Below, piece after piece: positions 8,844 through 17,340 of a DNA stretch of 64,000 nt; positions within the stretch are counted from its first letter, which is position 1, and every line of letters begins with the position of its first letter. The notes under the pieces are model-generated. The model was not told the origin of the DNA. It did no database searches and saw nothing but the letters and a program-made list of their open reading frames with translations. Origin of the DNA: Klenkia sesuvii (GTDB taxonomy: Bacteria > Actinomycetota > Actinomycetes > Mycobacteriales > Geodermatophilaceae); the NCBI RefSeq assembly GCF_037083825.1, contig NZ_JBAPLU010000005.1:181845-245844 (forward strand), given 5' to 3'. The position numbers and the translations under genes were made by a program.

Positions 8844-9539
8844 GTGAACGACCTCATCGACACCACCGAGATGTACCTCCGCACGATCTTCGAGCTGGAG
8901 GAGGAGGGCATCACGCCGCTGCGCGCCCGCATCGCCGAGCGCCTGCACCAGAGCGGGCCCACGGTGAGCCAGACCGTCGCCCGCATGGAGCGCGACGGTC
9001 TGCTGTCGGTGGAGGGTGACCGCCACCTCGCGCTCTCCGAGGAGGGCCGCGCCCTGGCCACGGCGGTGATGCGCAAGCACCGCCTGGCCGAGTGCCTGCT
9101 GGTCGACGTCATCGGCCTGGACTACGCCGACGTGCACGAGGAGGCCTGCCGCTGGGAGCACGTGATGAGCGAGGCCGTCGAGCGCAAGCTGCTCACGCTG
9201 CTCGGCAACCCGCAGGTCTCCCCCTTCGGCAACCCGATCCCCGGGTTGGCCGCGCTGGGGGCGACCACCAGCGCCCAGCCCGACGCGCTCACCCTGTTGT
9301 CCACCGCGGCCACCCCCGAGGGCGCCCCGGTCGTGGTGCGCCGTATCAGCGAGCAGCTGCAGGAGCACCAGGACCTCCTGCGGTCGCTGGCCGAGCAGGG
9401 CGTGCGCCCGGGGTCGACGGTGCAGGCCACGCTGGTCAACGGCTCGGTGACCATCGACGGCACGGCCCTGCCCCCCGGCGTGGCCCAGCACGTGTTCGTC
9501 TCCGCGGCCGAGGAGCCGGTGCCGGCTGCCGCCGGCTGA
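8844..9539 (+). CDS. ideR: Iron-dependent repressor IdeR/DtxR
   Basis: A 231-residue regulator very close to the DtxR/IdeR consensus. The N-terminal winged helix (TTEMYLRTIFELEEEG, ARIAERLHQSGPTVSQTV) binds iron boxes. EACRWEH carries the classic Cys102/Glu105/His106 metal ligands, and Met10 lies in TTEMY. NPQVSPFGNPIPG marks the junction to the C-terminal SH3-like domain, which is present. It represses iron uptake genes and activates storage genes when Fe(II) is bound. The GTG at 8844 is preceded by GAGGAG and matches the usual N-terminus; the frame is open back to 8784 without similarity. No iron box was seen in the window. Confidence 0.95.
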   Translation: MNDLIDTTEMYLRTIFELEEEGITPLRARIAERLHQSGPTVSQTVARMERDGLLSVEGDRHLALSEEGRALATAVMRKHRLAECLLVDVIGLDYADVHEEACRWEHVMSEAVERKLLTLLGNPQVSPFGNPIPGLAALGATTSAQPDALTLLSTAATPEGAPVVVRRISEQLQEHQDLLRSLAEQGVRPGSTVQATLVNGSVTIDGTALPPGVAQHVFVSAAEEPVPAAAG

Positions 9540-9588
9540 CCCGCGAAGTCCTTCGCCCGGCTCACGATGTGCGCACTAGGCTGGGACG

Positions 9589-11685
9589 GTGACCCAGCCT
9601 CCGCACGACGCACCGGTCGACGCACCCACCGGGATGGCCGACGAGATCGCCGCCCAGCCGCTCGGGGGCGGGTCCCCCTTCGGCCGGCAGGCCGACGTGA
9701 TGGCACTGCCCCGGCTCTCGGGGTTGGCGCTGTCGGCCGACGGCCGTCGTCTGGTCACCTCGGTGGCCACCCTCTCCCCCGACCGCACCAGCTGGCGCAC
9801 CGCGCTCTGGGAGCTGGACCCCGCCGGTGAGCGCGAGGCCCGTCGGCTGACCCGCAGCAGCCCGGGCGAGTCCGCGCCGGTCTTCGCCCCCGACGGCACC
9901 CTGCTGTTCACCTCGGCCCGCCCCGACCCCGACGCGACCAAGGACGCCGGGGAACCGGAGGCGGCGCTGTGGGCGCTGGACGCCGGGGGTGGCGAGGCGC
10001 GCCTGGTGGCGGCCCGCCGTCACGGCATCAGCGGGGTGACCGTCGCCGCCGACACCGGTGACCTCGTGGTGGTGGCCTCGACCGTCCCGGGCGCCGTCGA
10101 CGACGAGGCCGACGCCGTGCGGCGCACGGCCCGCAAGGACGCCGGGGTGACGGCGATCCTGCACGAGAGCTACCCGGTGCGGTTCTGGGACCACGACCTC
10201 GGCCCGGCCGTGCCGCACGCCTTCTCCGTGGGCCCGGTGCCCGCCGACGGCGCCCAGGTCACCTGGCGCGACCTGACCCCCGACGCCGGTCCGCCGAACG
10301 GGTCGGGCTCCGACGTGGCCCTCTCCCCCGACGGTCGGTGGCTGGCCCGCAGCGAGGAGGTGCCCGACGGCCCCGCCTCCTGGCGCCACCGGCTCGTGGT
10401 CACCGCGGTGGCCACCGGGGAGACCCTGGTGCTGGTCGACGACGAGGCCGCCGACGTCGGCTCCCCGGCGTGGTCGCCGGACTCGGCCCGGTTGGTCTGC
10501 GTCCGCGAGTCGGTGACCACCCAGGAGGAGCCGCCGGACTACACGCTGCTGCTGGTGGACGTCGCCGCCGGCACCAGCAGCGACCTGACCGCGGGGTTCG
10601 ACCGCTGGCCCTCGGCGCCGCAGTTCGCCGCCGACGGCGGGGGCGTCTACTTCCTCGCCGACGACGACGGCCGGCACGCGGTGTTCCGGGTGGTGCCGGG
10701 TGAGGCCCCGGTGCGGCTGACCCGCGACGGCGCCTACTCCGACCTGCAGGTCGCCCGCGACGGGACGGCGCTGTACGCGCTGCGCTCGGCCTTCGACCAC
10801 CCCGCGGCGCCGGTGCGGCTGGACCCGCGGGCGGTCGACCAGCAGCCCGACCCGCTGCCCAACCCGGGCACCGTGCCCGCCCTGCCCGGCACGCTGCGCG
10901 AGCTGCGGGCCACCGCGGCCGACGGCGTCGAGGTGCAGTCGTGGCTCGTGCTGCCCGAGGGCGCATCGGCCGAGTCGCCCGCCCCGTTGCTGCTGTGGAT
11001 CCACGGCGGGCCGCTGATGAGCTGGAACTCCTGGTCGTGGCGGTGGCTGCCGTGGGTGATGGCCGCGCACGGCTACGCGGTGCTGCTGCCCAACCCGGCG
11101 CTGTCGCAGGGCTTCGGGCAGGACTTCGTCCGCCGCGGCTGGGGCAGCTGGGGCGGCGCGCCCTACACCGACCTCATGACCGCCACCGACGCCGCGGTCG
11201 AGCTGCCCGAGGTCGACGGCTCGCGCACGGCCGTGATGGGCGGGTCGTTCGGCGGCTACATGGCCAACTGGGTAGCCACCCACACCGACCGGTTCGACGC
11301 GGTCGTCACCCACGCGAGCCTGTGGCACCTCGACGGCTTCATCGGAGCCACGGATGCCGCGTACTACTGGGAGAAGGAGTTCGGCGACCCGCTGACCTCC
11401 CCCGGCCGCTACGAGCAGAACTCGCCGCACCGCTACGCCGACGCGATCACCACGCCGGTGCTGGTCATCCACGGCGACAAGGACTACCGGGTACCGATCG
11501 GTGAGGGCCTGCGGCTCTGGTACGACCTGCAGAAGCGCGGGGTGCCCGCCAAGTTCCTCTACTTCCCCGACGAGAACCACTGGGTGCTCACCCCCGGCAA
11601 CGCGACGGTCTGGTACGAGACGGTGCTGGCCTTCCTCGCCGAGCACGTGCTCGGTGAGGCCTGGTCACGCCCCGAGCTGCTCTGA
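9589..11685 (+). CDS. S9 family peptidase (acyl-aminoacyl/prolyl oligopeptidase-like)
   Basis: A 698-residue two-domain serine peptidase. Residues about 40-430 form a WD40-like beta-propeller with repeated xxSPDGRxLA motifs. Residues about 440-690 are an alpha/beta hydrolase: oxyanion region LLLWIHGGP, nucleophile Ser552 in GGSFGGY, Asp632 in GDKDYRVP and His664 in DENHWV. No signal peptide is visible, so it is cytoplasmic and cleaves short oligopeptides. The GTG start at 9589 lies about 50 bp after ideR. Its last 21 bases overlap the 3' end of the convergent DUF4192 gene. Confidence 0.92.
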   Translation: MTQPPHDAPVDAPTGMADEIAAQPLGGGSPFGRQADVMALPRLSGLALSADGRRLVTSVATLSPDRTSWRTALWELDPAGEREARRLTRSSPGESAPVFAPDGTLLFTSARPDPDATKDAGEPEAALWALDAGGGEARLVAARRHGISGVTVAADTGDLVVVASTVPGAVDDEADAVRRTARKDAGVTAILHESYPVRFWDHDLGPAVPHAFSVGPVPADGAQVTWRDLTPDAGPPNGSGSDVALSPDGRWLARSEEVPDGPASWRHRLVVTAVATGETLVLVDDEAADVGSPAWSPDSARLVCVRESVTTQEEPPDYTLLLVDVAAGTSSDLTAGFDRWPSAPQFAADGGGVYFLADDDGRHAVFRVVPGEAPVRLTRDGAYSDLQVARDGTALYALRSAFDHPAAPVRLDPRAVDQQPDPLPNPGTVPALPGTLRELRATAADGVEVQSWLVLPEGASAESPAPLLLWIHGGPLMSWNSWSWRWLPWVMAAHGYAVLLPNPALSQGFGQDFVRRGWGSWGGAPYTDLMTATDAAVELPEVDGSRTAVMGGSFGGYMANWVATHTDRFDAVVTHASLWHLDGFIGATDAAYYWEKEFGDPLTSPGRYEQNSPHRYADAITTPVLVIHGDKDYRVPIGEGLRLWYDLQKRGVPAKFLYFPDENHWVLTPGNATVWYETVLAFLAEHVLGEAWSRPELL

Positions 11686-12822
11686 GCCGGCTGCAGCGGC
11701 GCGGGTCAGCAGGTCGGCGACCACCGCAGGGGGCAGGCCGCTGCTCAGCGACTGCCGCAGCAGCTGGGCCAGGGTGCAGCTGGGCCGTGACGCCTGCGCG
11801 CGGTCCAGCGCGAGCGCGGCGGTGACGCCGTCGCCGCGGGCGTAGGCCGTGGCGGCCAGCAGGACGGCGGGCGTGGCGTCCAGCGGCGGGGGCAGCCGGC
11901 GCAGCAGGCCGGTCCACAGCGCCTCGGCGGCCGGTGCGTCGGCGCCGGCCCCCAGTCCGAGGGCGCGGTCGCGGACCTCGGTGGCGGTCACCGCCCAGGC
12001 CACCCGGGCGGCCTCGACATCGGTCAGGGCCGCCCGGGACCCTGGCCGGTGCCGGGCGACGGCGTCCTGCACGCAGTGCCACGACCGGGCGAGCAGCTCG
12101 TCCCACCCCTCCCGCCGCAGGGTCTCGGCCTGGTGGGCACCCACCTCGGCGCAGGCGCCGACCATCCCCGGGGGGAGGTCGGCCGGCGCCGCGAGCCGGC
12201 CGACCAGCTCGGAGCGGTCGGTGACCAGCACCCGACCGGTCAGCACCGCGGCGGCGGCGAGCTCGCTGGTGCCACCGGGCAACGGACAGCCCGCGGCGGG
12301 GTCGCAGCAGGGGTCCGGGCAGTCGTAGTCCCAGCACCGCTGCGCGCGCACCAGCCAGGCCCCCAGGAGCGGCACCCCGGCCCCCGCCAGTACGCGGGTC
12401 ACCGCGTGCAGCACGTCGCGCCCGGGGAGGTCGGCCCCGGCGCGCAGCAGGCGGAGCTCGACCGGGCCCAGGTCGTCGAGGCGGTGCTCGACCAGCGCGG
12501 CGAGGTCCGCGACCGGCACGTCGGGCGCCTCGGTCACCACGAACGCCGCCACCGCCGCCGGCCGGGACGGCGCCAGCCGGGACACCACCTCGGTGGCCAG
12601 CAGCGGCGCGTCGTCCGGGCCGGGCAGGTCGACGCGCAGGGTCATCCCCACCCGTCGCTCGTCGCTGCCGGTGAGCGCCAGCAGGACGAGCGACTCGACC
12701 GGCGGGAACCCGAGCAGGTGCGGCAGGGCCGCAGCCAGCTCGGGCCCGCCGGCGAGGTGCACGGCGGGGTGGACGGCGGGGTGGACGGCGGGGGGATCTG
12801 CGTGGTGGCCCATGACCGGCAC
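11665..12822 (-). CDS. DUF4192 domain protein
   Basis: A 385-residue cytoplasmic protein matching the DUF4192 family of Actinobacteria in its opening (ELAAALPHLLGFPPVESLVLLAL), the alternating strand-helix centre and the Cys-rich CWDYDCPDPCCDPAAGC stretch in the middle. The function of the family is unknown. The N-terminus carries HPAVHPAVHPAVH, encoded by a 12-bp tandem DNA repeat near 12760-12795; its copy number may vary between strains. The 3' end overlaps the convergent peptidase gene by 21 bp. Confidence 0.82.
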   Translation of the reverse strand: MPVMGHHADPPAVHPAVHPAVHLAGGPELAAALPHLLGFPPVESLVLLALTGSDERRVGMTLRVDLPGPDDAPLLATEVVSRLAPSRPAAVAAFVVTEAPDVPVADLAALVEHRLDDLGPVELRLLRAGADLPGRDVLHAVTRVLAGAGVPLLGAWLVRAQRCWDYDCPDPCCDPAAGCPLPGGTSELAAAAVLTGRVLVTDRSELVGRLAAPADLPPGMVGACAEVGAHQAETLRREGWDELLARSWHCVQDAVARHRPGSRAALTDVEAARVAWAVTATEVRDRALGLGAGADAPAAEALWTGLLRRLPPPLDATPAVLLAATAYARGDGVTAALALDRAQASRPSCTLAQLLRQSLSSGLPPAVVADLLTRAAAAGSEQLGA

Positions 12823-12987
12823 CCTGCCGCCCCGGCCGGCCTCCCGGGGCCCGCCGGCCGGGGTTGTGGACCGCGGTCGGCGATGTGGACGACGGCCGGC
12901 GCGGTGTCACCCCCGGGTGCTAGGGGCGGGTGGCTCAGACGGTATGAGGCGACCAGGCGGAGCTGATCGCTGATCGGGGTTGTGGGA

Positions 12988-13067
12988 CGGGGCCTCGCTC
13001 CCGCAGGTTCGTGGGTTGCCGGGCAGAAGCAGCTGTCTGGCCTATCCGACATGCGTGGGAGGCCCCG
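12988..13067 (+). ncRNA. Candidate structured RNA (bridge-RNA-like) upstream of the IS110 transposase
   Basis: By-eye folding gives an 80-nt closed structure ending at the base before the transposase ATG. The outer stem pairs CGGGGCCTC (12988-12996) with GAGGCCCCG (13059-13067), nine perfect pairs. Inside are two hairpins: CCCGC/GTGGG (13000-13015) and CCGGGCAG/CTGTCTGG (13019-13040, eight pairs including two G-U). IS110 elements are known to express a non-coding bridge RNA from a non-coding end that guides recombination. Equating this structure with a bridge RNA is inference; it might instead be a translation-control hairpin. Confidence 0.4.
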
Positions 13068-14180
13068 ATGGGTGCAGAGCGTACGAGTGTGGGACTGGAC
13101 GTGCACGCACGTTCGGTCTCGGCGGCAGCGATCGATGCGGTGACCGGTGAGCTGGTCAAGGCGCGCCTGTCGCCGGGCAGCGAGCCGGTGCTTGCGTGGC
13201 TGGCCGAGCTGCCTGGGCCGGTGGCGGTGGCCTACGAGGCCGGGCCGACCGGGTTCGGGTTGGCCCGGGCGCTGATCGCGGCCGGGATCGGGTGCACGGT
13301 CGCGGCTCCGTCGAAGATCATCCGCCCGGCTGGGGATCGGGTGAAGACCGACGAGCGGGACGCGGTGCTGCTGGCCCGGTTGCTGCGCCTGGATGAGCTG
13401 ACGCCGGTGCGGGTGCCCACCCCGGCGCAGGAGTCCGCGCGGGACCTGGTGCGGGCCCGCGAGGACGCCCGCGGGGACCTGATGCGGGTGCGGCACCGGG
13501 TCTCCAAGCTGCTGCTGCGCCACGGGCAGGTCTACACCGACGGCGGGGCCTGGACGATCAAGCACGAACAGTGGCTCAAGGCCCGCCACCTGGACGGGGC
13601 CGGCACCCGGGCTGCCTTCGACGCCGACTTCGAGGCCATGATCATGACCCGCGATCGACGCGACCGGCTGGACGAGGCGATCGCCGTCCTGGCCGTCGAC
13701 AGCGAGTTCACCGGCATCACCCGCGCCCTGTGCTGCCTGCGTGGGGTCTCCACCCTCACCGGGTTCGCGTTGGCCGTGGAGATCGGTGACTGGACCCGGT
13801 TCACCGGGGCCAGCATCGGCGCCTACCTGGGGCTGGTCCCCGGCGAGCACTCCTCCGGCGCCAGCCGACGGTTGGGGCCGATCACCAAGACCGGCAACAG
13901 CCACGCCCGCCGACTGCTGGTCGAAGCCGCCTGGCACCACAAGCCCACCTACCGACCCGGACCCACCCTGCGCGCCCGCTGGGACCAGGCCACCCCCGCC
14001 GCCCGGGCCCGTGGACACGCCGGCAACCAGCGACTGCACGACCGATGGGTCGGCCTAGCGCTGCGCCACAAGACCCACACCGTGGCCTGCGTGGCCATCG
14101 CCCGCGAACTGGCCGGCTGGTGCTGGTCACTGGCCACACTCGACCCCGCCAGCAACCCGGAGCCGACCGTGGCGACCTGA
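13068..14180 (+). CDS. IS110-family transposase (DEDD recombinase)
   Basis: A 370-residue, apparently full-length transposase. The N-terminal RuvC-like domain shows the DEDD residues: Asp11 in SVGLDVHARS, Glu57 in AYEAGPTGFG, and Asp95/Asp98 in KTDERDAVLLARLL. The C-terminal Transposase_20 part contains LRGVSTLTGFALAVEIGDW and YLGLVPGEHSSGASRR, where a conserved serine region lies. A coiled middle segment separates them. The ATG at 13068 gives the family-typical N-terminus; the frame is open slightly further upstream through the structured leader. No frameshift or stop is seen, so the element may be active. Confidence 0.95.
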   Translation: MGAERTSVGLDVHARSVSAAAIDAVTGELVKARLSPGSEPVLAWLAELPGPVAVAYEAGPTGFGLARALIAAGIGCTVAAPSKIIRPAGDRVKTDERDAVLLARLLRLDELTPVRVPTPAQESARDLVRAREDARGDLMRVRHRVSKLLLRHGQVYTDGGAWTIKHEQWLKARHLDGAGTRAAFDADFEAMIMTRDRRDRLDEAIAVLAVDSEFTGITRALCCLRGVSTLTGFALAVEIGDWTRFTGASIGAYLGLVPGEHSSGASRRLGPITKTGNSHARRLLVEAAWHHKPTYRPGPTLRARWDQATPAARARGHAGNQRLHDRWVGLALRHKTHTVACVAIARELAGWCWSLATLDPASNPEPTVAT

Positions 14181-14435
14181 CCTCCACCGGGGACACAGAC
14201 CTGGCCCAGACCACCGACAGCGGGCAGCAGCGCGAGGGGCCCCACCGGCGTTTCGACTGTGAGCCACCACCACCCACCGCACGACGGTGACGTGGCGGTG
14301 ACGCTCGACCTCAGACACGCCGCCGCGCCCCAGCCGGATCACCGTCATGCGGTAGCCAACCCGCGGATATCAGTCTCGACCGCGCGTCGACAGACACGCC
14401 CACCCCCGCCGCCGGACCCCGGGCCAGCACAGAAG

Positions 14436-14474
14436 CAGAACACCGCCGCAGCAACCAGCCGCGGCGGTGTTCTG
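14436..14474. terminator. Strong 14-bp hairpin between the IS110 3' flank and a lipoprotein gene
   Basis: CAGAACACCGCCGC (14436-14449) and GCGGCGGTGTTCTG (14461-14474) are perfect reverse complements around an 11-base loop. The hairpin sits about 30 bp beyond the stop codon of the convergent lipoprotein gene, so it is best read as a bidirectional terminator. It could alternatively belong to the right end of the insertion element. Confidence 0.65.
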
Positions 14475-14504
14475 CCCTGCCCACTTGACAAACGAGCTCA
14501 CATA

Positions 14505-15254
14505 TCAGTCGAGCTGGTCGGCCTGGTAGTCGTAGGCCTGGCTCAGCAGGTCGGCGAAGGCGACGGGGTCGAGGGTGCCGCCGAGGCTGGTGCTGAGCAG
14601 CGTGACCGCACGGTCGCCGTCCACCACGACCCCGACCTGCGCGGGGATGGCCAGCTGCGAGCCGTCGGGCCCGGTGACCGTCGTCGTGTAGGTGAGCGCC
14701 GCCGACCCGTCACCGAGGTCGGGCACGTCGAGCAGGGCGAAGGTGATGGTGGCCGACCCGATCTCGGGCGAGGTGACGGTGGCCTGCGGGCACTCCTGCA
14801 CCGCGGCGGCCAGGTCGGCGGCCGGGTCACCGCCGGCGCCCTCGGTGATGACCTGGACGGTGATCGTGGTGCCGGTCGTGGCGGTCTGGGCGGCGAAGCC
14901 GTCGAGGTCCTCCAGCGAGGGCTGGCTACGCTGCACCGCCTGGGCGCACGCCTCGGGGGTGACGGTGGCGCCCTCCAGGGTGCCCGAGGCGTTGCCGGCG
15001 GCCACGTCGGCCTCGCTGACCGGGCTGACCACCGCGCCGGCGCCGAAGGCGTCCTCGGGCAGCAGCCCGGCGGTGAGGTCGTCGCCGGCCGAACCCGAAC
15101 CCGACGACGGACCCGAACCCGACGACGGGCCGGCCGACGACGACCCGCCCGGCGACGTGGGCGACGGCGACGCCGTCCCCTCGATGGTCGAGCTGCACCC
15201 GGTCAGCAGGACGGCGGCGGCCAGGGCCCCGAGGGTTCGTCGCGTGGTGATCAC
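14505..15254 (-). CDS. Secreted lipoprotein, PknH-sensor-like (paralogue A)
   Basis: A 249-residue protein with a type II signal peptide: basic MITTRRT start, hydrophobic core and lipobox LLTGC with Cys20 as the lipidated residue. A Ser/Gly/Pro-rich linker including GSGPSSGSG follows to about residue 58. The rest is a mixed alpha/beta extracellular domain with few cysteines (PEACAQAV, VQECPQA), resembling sensor domains such as the PknH C-terminal domain. That similarity is tentative. It is followed upstream on the same strand by a related lipoprotein (paralogue B), suggesting duplication. The ligand is unknown. Confidence 0.75.
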   Translation of the reverse strand: MITTRRTLGALAAAVLLTGCSSTIEGTASPSPTSPGGSSSAGPSSGSGPSSGSGSAGDDLTAGLLPEDAFGAGAVVSPVSEADVAAGNASGTLEGATVTPEACAQAVQRSQPSLEDLDGFAAQTATTGTTITVQVITEGAGGDPAADLAAAVQECPQATVTSPEIGSATITFALLDVPDLGDGSAALTYTTTVTGPDGSQLAIPAQVGVVVDGDRAVTLLSTSLGGTLDPVAFADLLSQAYDYQADQLD

Positions 15255-15288
15255 CAGGACATCCGACCACGGGCCACCGCCGCCCGCC

Positions 15289-16023
15289 TCACCCGAGCAC
15301 GTCGACGGCGTGGTCCTGGGCGGCGGTCAGCAGGGCCGTGAAGGCCACCGGGTCGGGGGTGGTGCCCAGGCCTGCGGTGGCCAGCGCCAGCACCCGGTCG
15401 CCGTCGGCGACGACGCCGACCAGGCCGGACCCGCTCATGGCCGCGCCCTGGGCGGGGGTGAGCGTGACCGACACCGGGACGACGGCCGCGGCGTCGCCCA
15501 GCGCCGGCTGGGTCACCGCACCGAACTCGACCACCGCCTGGCCGAGGGCGGTGTCCACCGTCGCGGTGGGGCTGGCCGCGACCGCGGTGGTCAGCGTGCC
15601 CACGAGGTCGGCCGACGGCCCGCCGACGGCGAGCACCTCGGCGGTGCCGCCGAACCCGCTGCGGGTGTACTGCCCCACCGCGTCGTCGACGTCGGACGGG
15701 TCACCCAGGGCCGTGCGCGCCACCTCGAGGGCGTCGGTGCAGGCCGCGGGGGTGATCGACACCTGGCCGGGGTCCACCCCGTGCTGGCCGTGGGCACCAC
15801 CCAGCGCGGCCGCGACGTCGTCCGGGGTCACCCGGGTGACCGTGCCGCCCGGCGCGAACCGGTCGGCGGGCAGCAGGCCGTCGGCCAGCGGCACCGCCTC
15901 CGCCGCGGCGTCCTGGGTGGCCGCCGCGGGGGCCACCGGGGTGCTCGTGGCGCCGCAGCCGGCCAGCAGCAACGAGGCGGAGGCGACGGTGGAGGCGACG
16001 AGCAGCAGGGGGGTGCGGCGCAT
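15289..16023 (-). CDS. Secreted lipoprotein, PknH-sensor-like (paralogue B)
   Basis: A 244-residue lipoprotein with the signal MRRTPLLLVASTVASASLLLAGC, lipobox LLAGC and Cys23. The mature domain parallels paralogue A: GLLPADRFAPGG versus GLLPEDAFGAGA, a TPAACTDAL/TPEACAQAV cysteine motif, a VVDGDR/VADGDR strand and an ending LDPVAFADLL versus PDPVAFTALL. This shows tandem duplication with divergence. Function is unknown. It diverges from the glycosyltransferase operon across 57 bp, so the promoters face each other in a very short gap. Confidence 0.78.
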   Translation of the reverse strand: MRRTPLLLVASTVASASLLLAGCGATSTPVAPAAATQDAAAEAVPLADGLLPADRFAPGGTVTRVTPDDVAAALGGAHGQHGVDPGQVSITPAACTDALEVARTALGDPSDVDDAVGQYTRSGFGGTAEVLAVGGPSADLVGTLTTAVAASPTATVDTALGQAVVEFGAVTQPALGDAAAVVPVSVTLTPAQGAAMSGSGLVGVVADGDRVLALATAGLGTTPDPVAFTALLTAAQDHAVDVLG

Positions 16024-16080
16024 CACCCCACGGTAGGCGCTCGCACGGGACCGTCGCACCCGCTGGTTACAGTCCGCGGC

Positions 16081-17340
16081 ATGGGACGGTCGCTGCGCAT
16101 CGCACTGCTGTCCTACCGTTCCAAGCCGCACAGCGGCGGCCAGGGCGTGTACGTGCGGGCCCTGTCCCGCGAGCTGCGCGAGCTGGGCCACCGCGTCGAG
16201 GTGGTCAGCGGCCAGCCCTACCCCGAGCTCGACGCCGAGGTGCCGCTGACCCGGCTGCCTAGCCTCGACCTCTACCGGGAGCCCGACCCGTTCCGCACAC
16301 CGCACTGGCGGGAGTTCCGGGACTGGGTCGACGTCCTCGAGTACGGCGCCATGTGCACCGCCGCGTTCCCCGAGCCGCTCACGTTCTCGCTGCGGGCGGC
16401 CCGCCTGCTGCGCGCCCGACGGGGCGATCCCGACAACGGGTTCGACGACGGCTCGGACAGCGGGTTCGACATCGTGCACGACAACCAGAGCCTGGGCTGG
16501 GGCCTGCTGCGCACCGGGCTGCCCACGGTCGCCACGATCCACCACCCCGTGGCCGTCGACCGCGACCTCGAGCTGGCGCACGCGTCGTTCCGCCGCTCGC
16601 TGACGCTGCGCCGCTGGTACGCCTTCACCGGCATGCAGGCCCGCGTCGCCCGCCGGCTGCCGGCGATCACCACCGTGTCCGCGAGCTCGCAGCGCGACAT
16701 CGAGCGGCTCATGGGGGTGCCCGCAACCCGCACCGAGGTCATCCCGGTGGGCATCGACCCGGCGGTGTTCTGCCCGGCCACCGGGCCGCGCGACGCCGAC
16801 CACGTCGTGGTCACCACCTCGGCCGACGTCCCGCTCAAGGGCCTGGTCCCGCTGCTGGAAGCCGTCGCCAAACTGCGCACCGAGCGCGAGGTGCGGCTCA
16901 CCGTGGTCGGCTCGGCCAAGGCCGGCGGGCTCGCGGCCACCGCCGTCGAGCGGCTGTCGCTGGCCGACGCCGTCACCTTCACCGGGCCGCTCCCCCAGGC
17001 CGACCTGGTGGCGCTGCTGCAGCGGGTGACGGTCGCCGTCGTCCCGTCGTTGTACGAGGGGTTCTCCCTCCCCGCGATCGAGGCGATGGCGTGCGCCACC
17101 CCGCTGGTGACCACCGACGCCGGCGCGCTGCCCGAGGTGGTCGGGTCGCACGCCGCGGTGCAGGTCCCGGCCGGGGACGTCGACCGGCTGGCCGGCGCCC
17201 TGGCCCTGGTGCTCGACCAGCGTGGACTGCAGCAGCAGCTGGGCCGCGCCGGGCGGGCCCGGGTGCTGGAGCGCTTCACCTGGCGGTACACGGCCGAGCG
17301 CACCGCGGCCTGGTACGAGGAGGTGCTGGCGCGGTGCTGA
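16081..17340 (+). CDS. Glycosyltransferase family 4 (GT-B fold)
   Basis: A 419-residue retaining glycosyltransferase. The N-terminal Rossmann half starts IALLSYRSKPHSGGQGVYVRAL, the typical acceptor-binding loop of GT4 enzymes. The C-terminal half carries the donor-site motif SLYEGFSLPAIEAMACATPLV with the E-x7-E pattern near residues 328-336. The substrate is unknown; likely a sugar is added to a lipid or isoprenoid acceptor given the neighbours. The ATG at 16081 is the first gene of a four-gene operon in which every junction overlaps. Confidence 0.9.
   Translation: MGRSLRIALLSYRSKPHSGGQGVYVRALSRELRELGHRVEVVSGQPYPELDAEVPLTRLPSLDLYREPDPFRTPHWREFRDWVDVLEYGAMCTAAFPEPLTFSLRAARLLRARRGDPDNGFDDGSDSGFDIVHDNQSLGWGLLRTGLPTVATIHHPVAVDRDLELAHASFRRSLTLRRWYAFTGMQARVARRLPAITTVSASSQRDIERLMGVPATRTEVIPVGIDPAVFCPATGPRDADHVVVTTSADVPLKGLVPLLEAVAKLRTEREVRLTVVGSAKAGGLAATAVERLSLADAVTFTGPLPQADLVALLQRVTVAVVPSLYEGFSLPAIEAMACATPLVTTDAGALPEVVGSHAAVQVPAGDVDRLAGALALVLDQRGLQQQLGRAGRARVLERFTWRYTAERTAAWYEEVLARC

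Larger units (their letters stand above)
12929..14268 (+). mobile_element. IS110-family insertion sequence (approximate ends)
   Basis: The element contains one transposase gene with non-coding flanks on both sides, as in IS110-family elements. Ends are proposed from a nine-base inverted match, GGTGGCTCA at 12929-12937 and TGAGCCACC at 14260-14268, giving about 1.34 kb. This boundary is an inference: IS110 elements often lack terminal inverted repeats and target duplications, so the true ends may differ. The 3' flank after the transposase stop (14181-14504) has no other gene; apart from the strong hairpin listed separately I see nothing recognisable there. Confidence 0.5.

Noticed and set aside
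14181..14504. Possible passenger gene in the 3' flank of the IS110 element
   Set aside because: Open frames here give only Pro/Arg/His-rich peptides without start sites or homology; the region is treated as the non-coding IS end.
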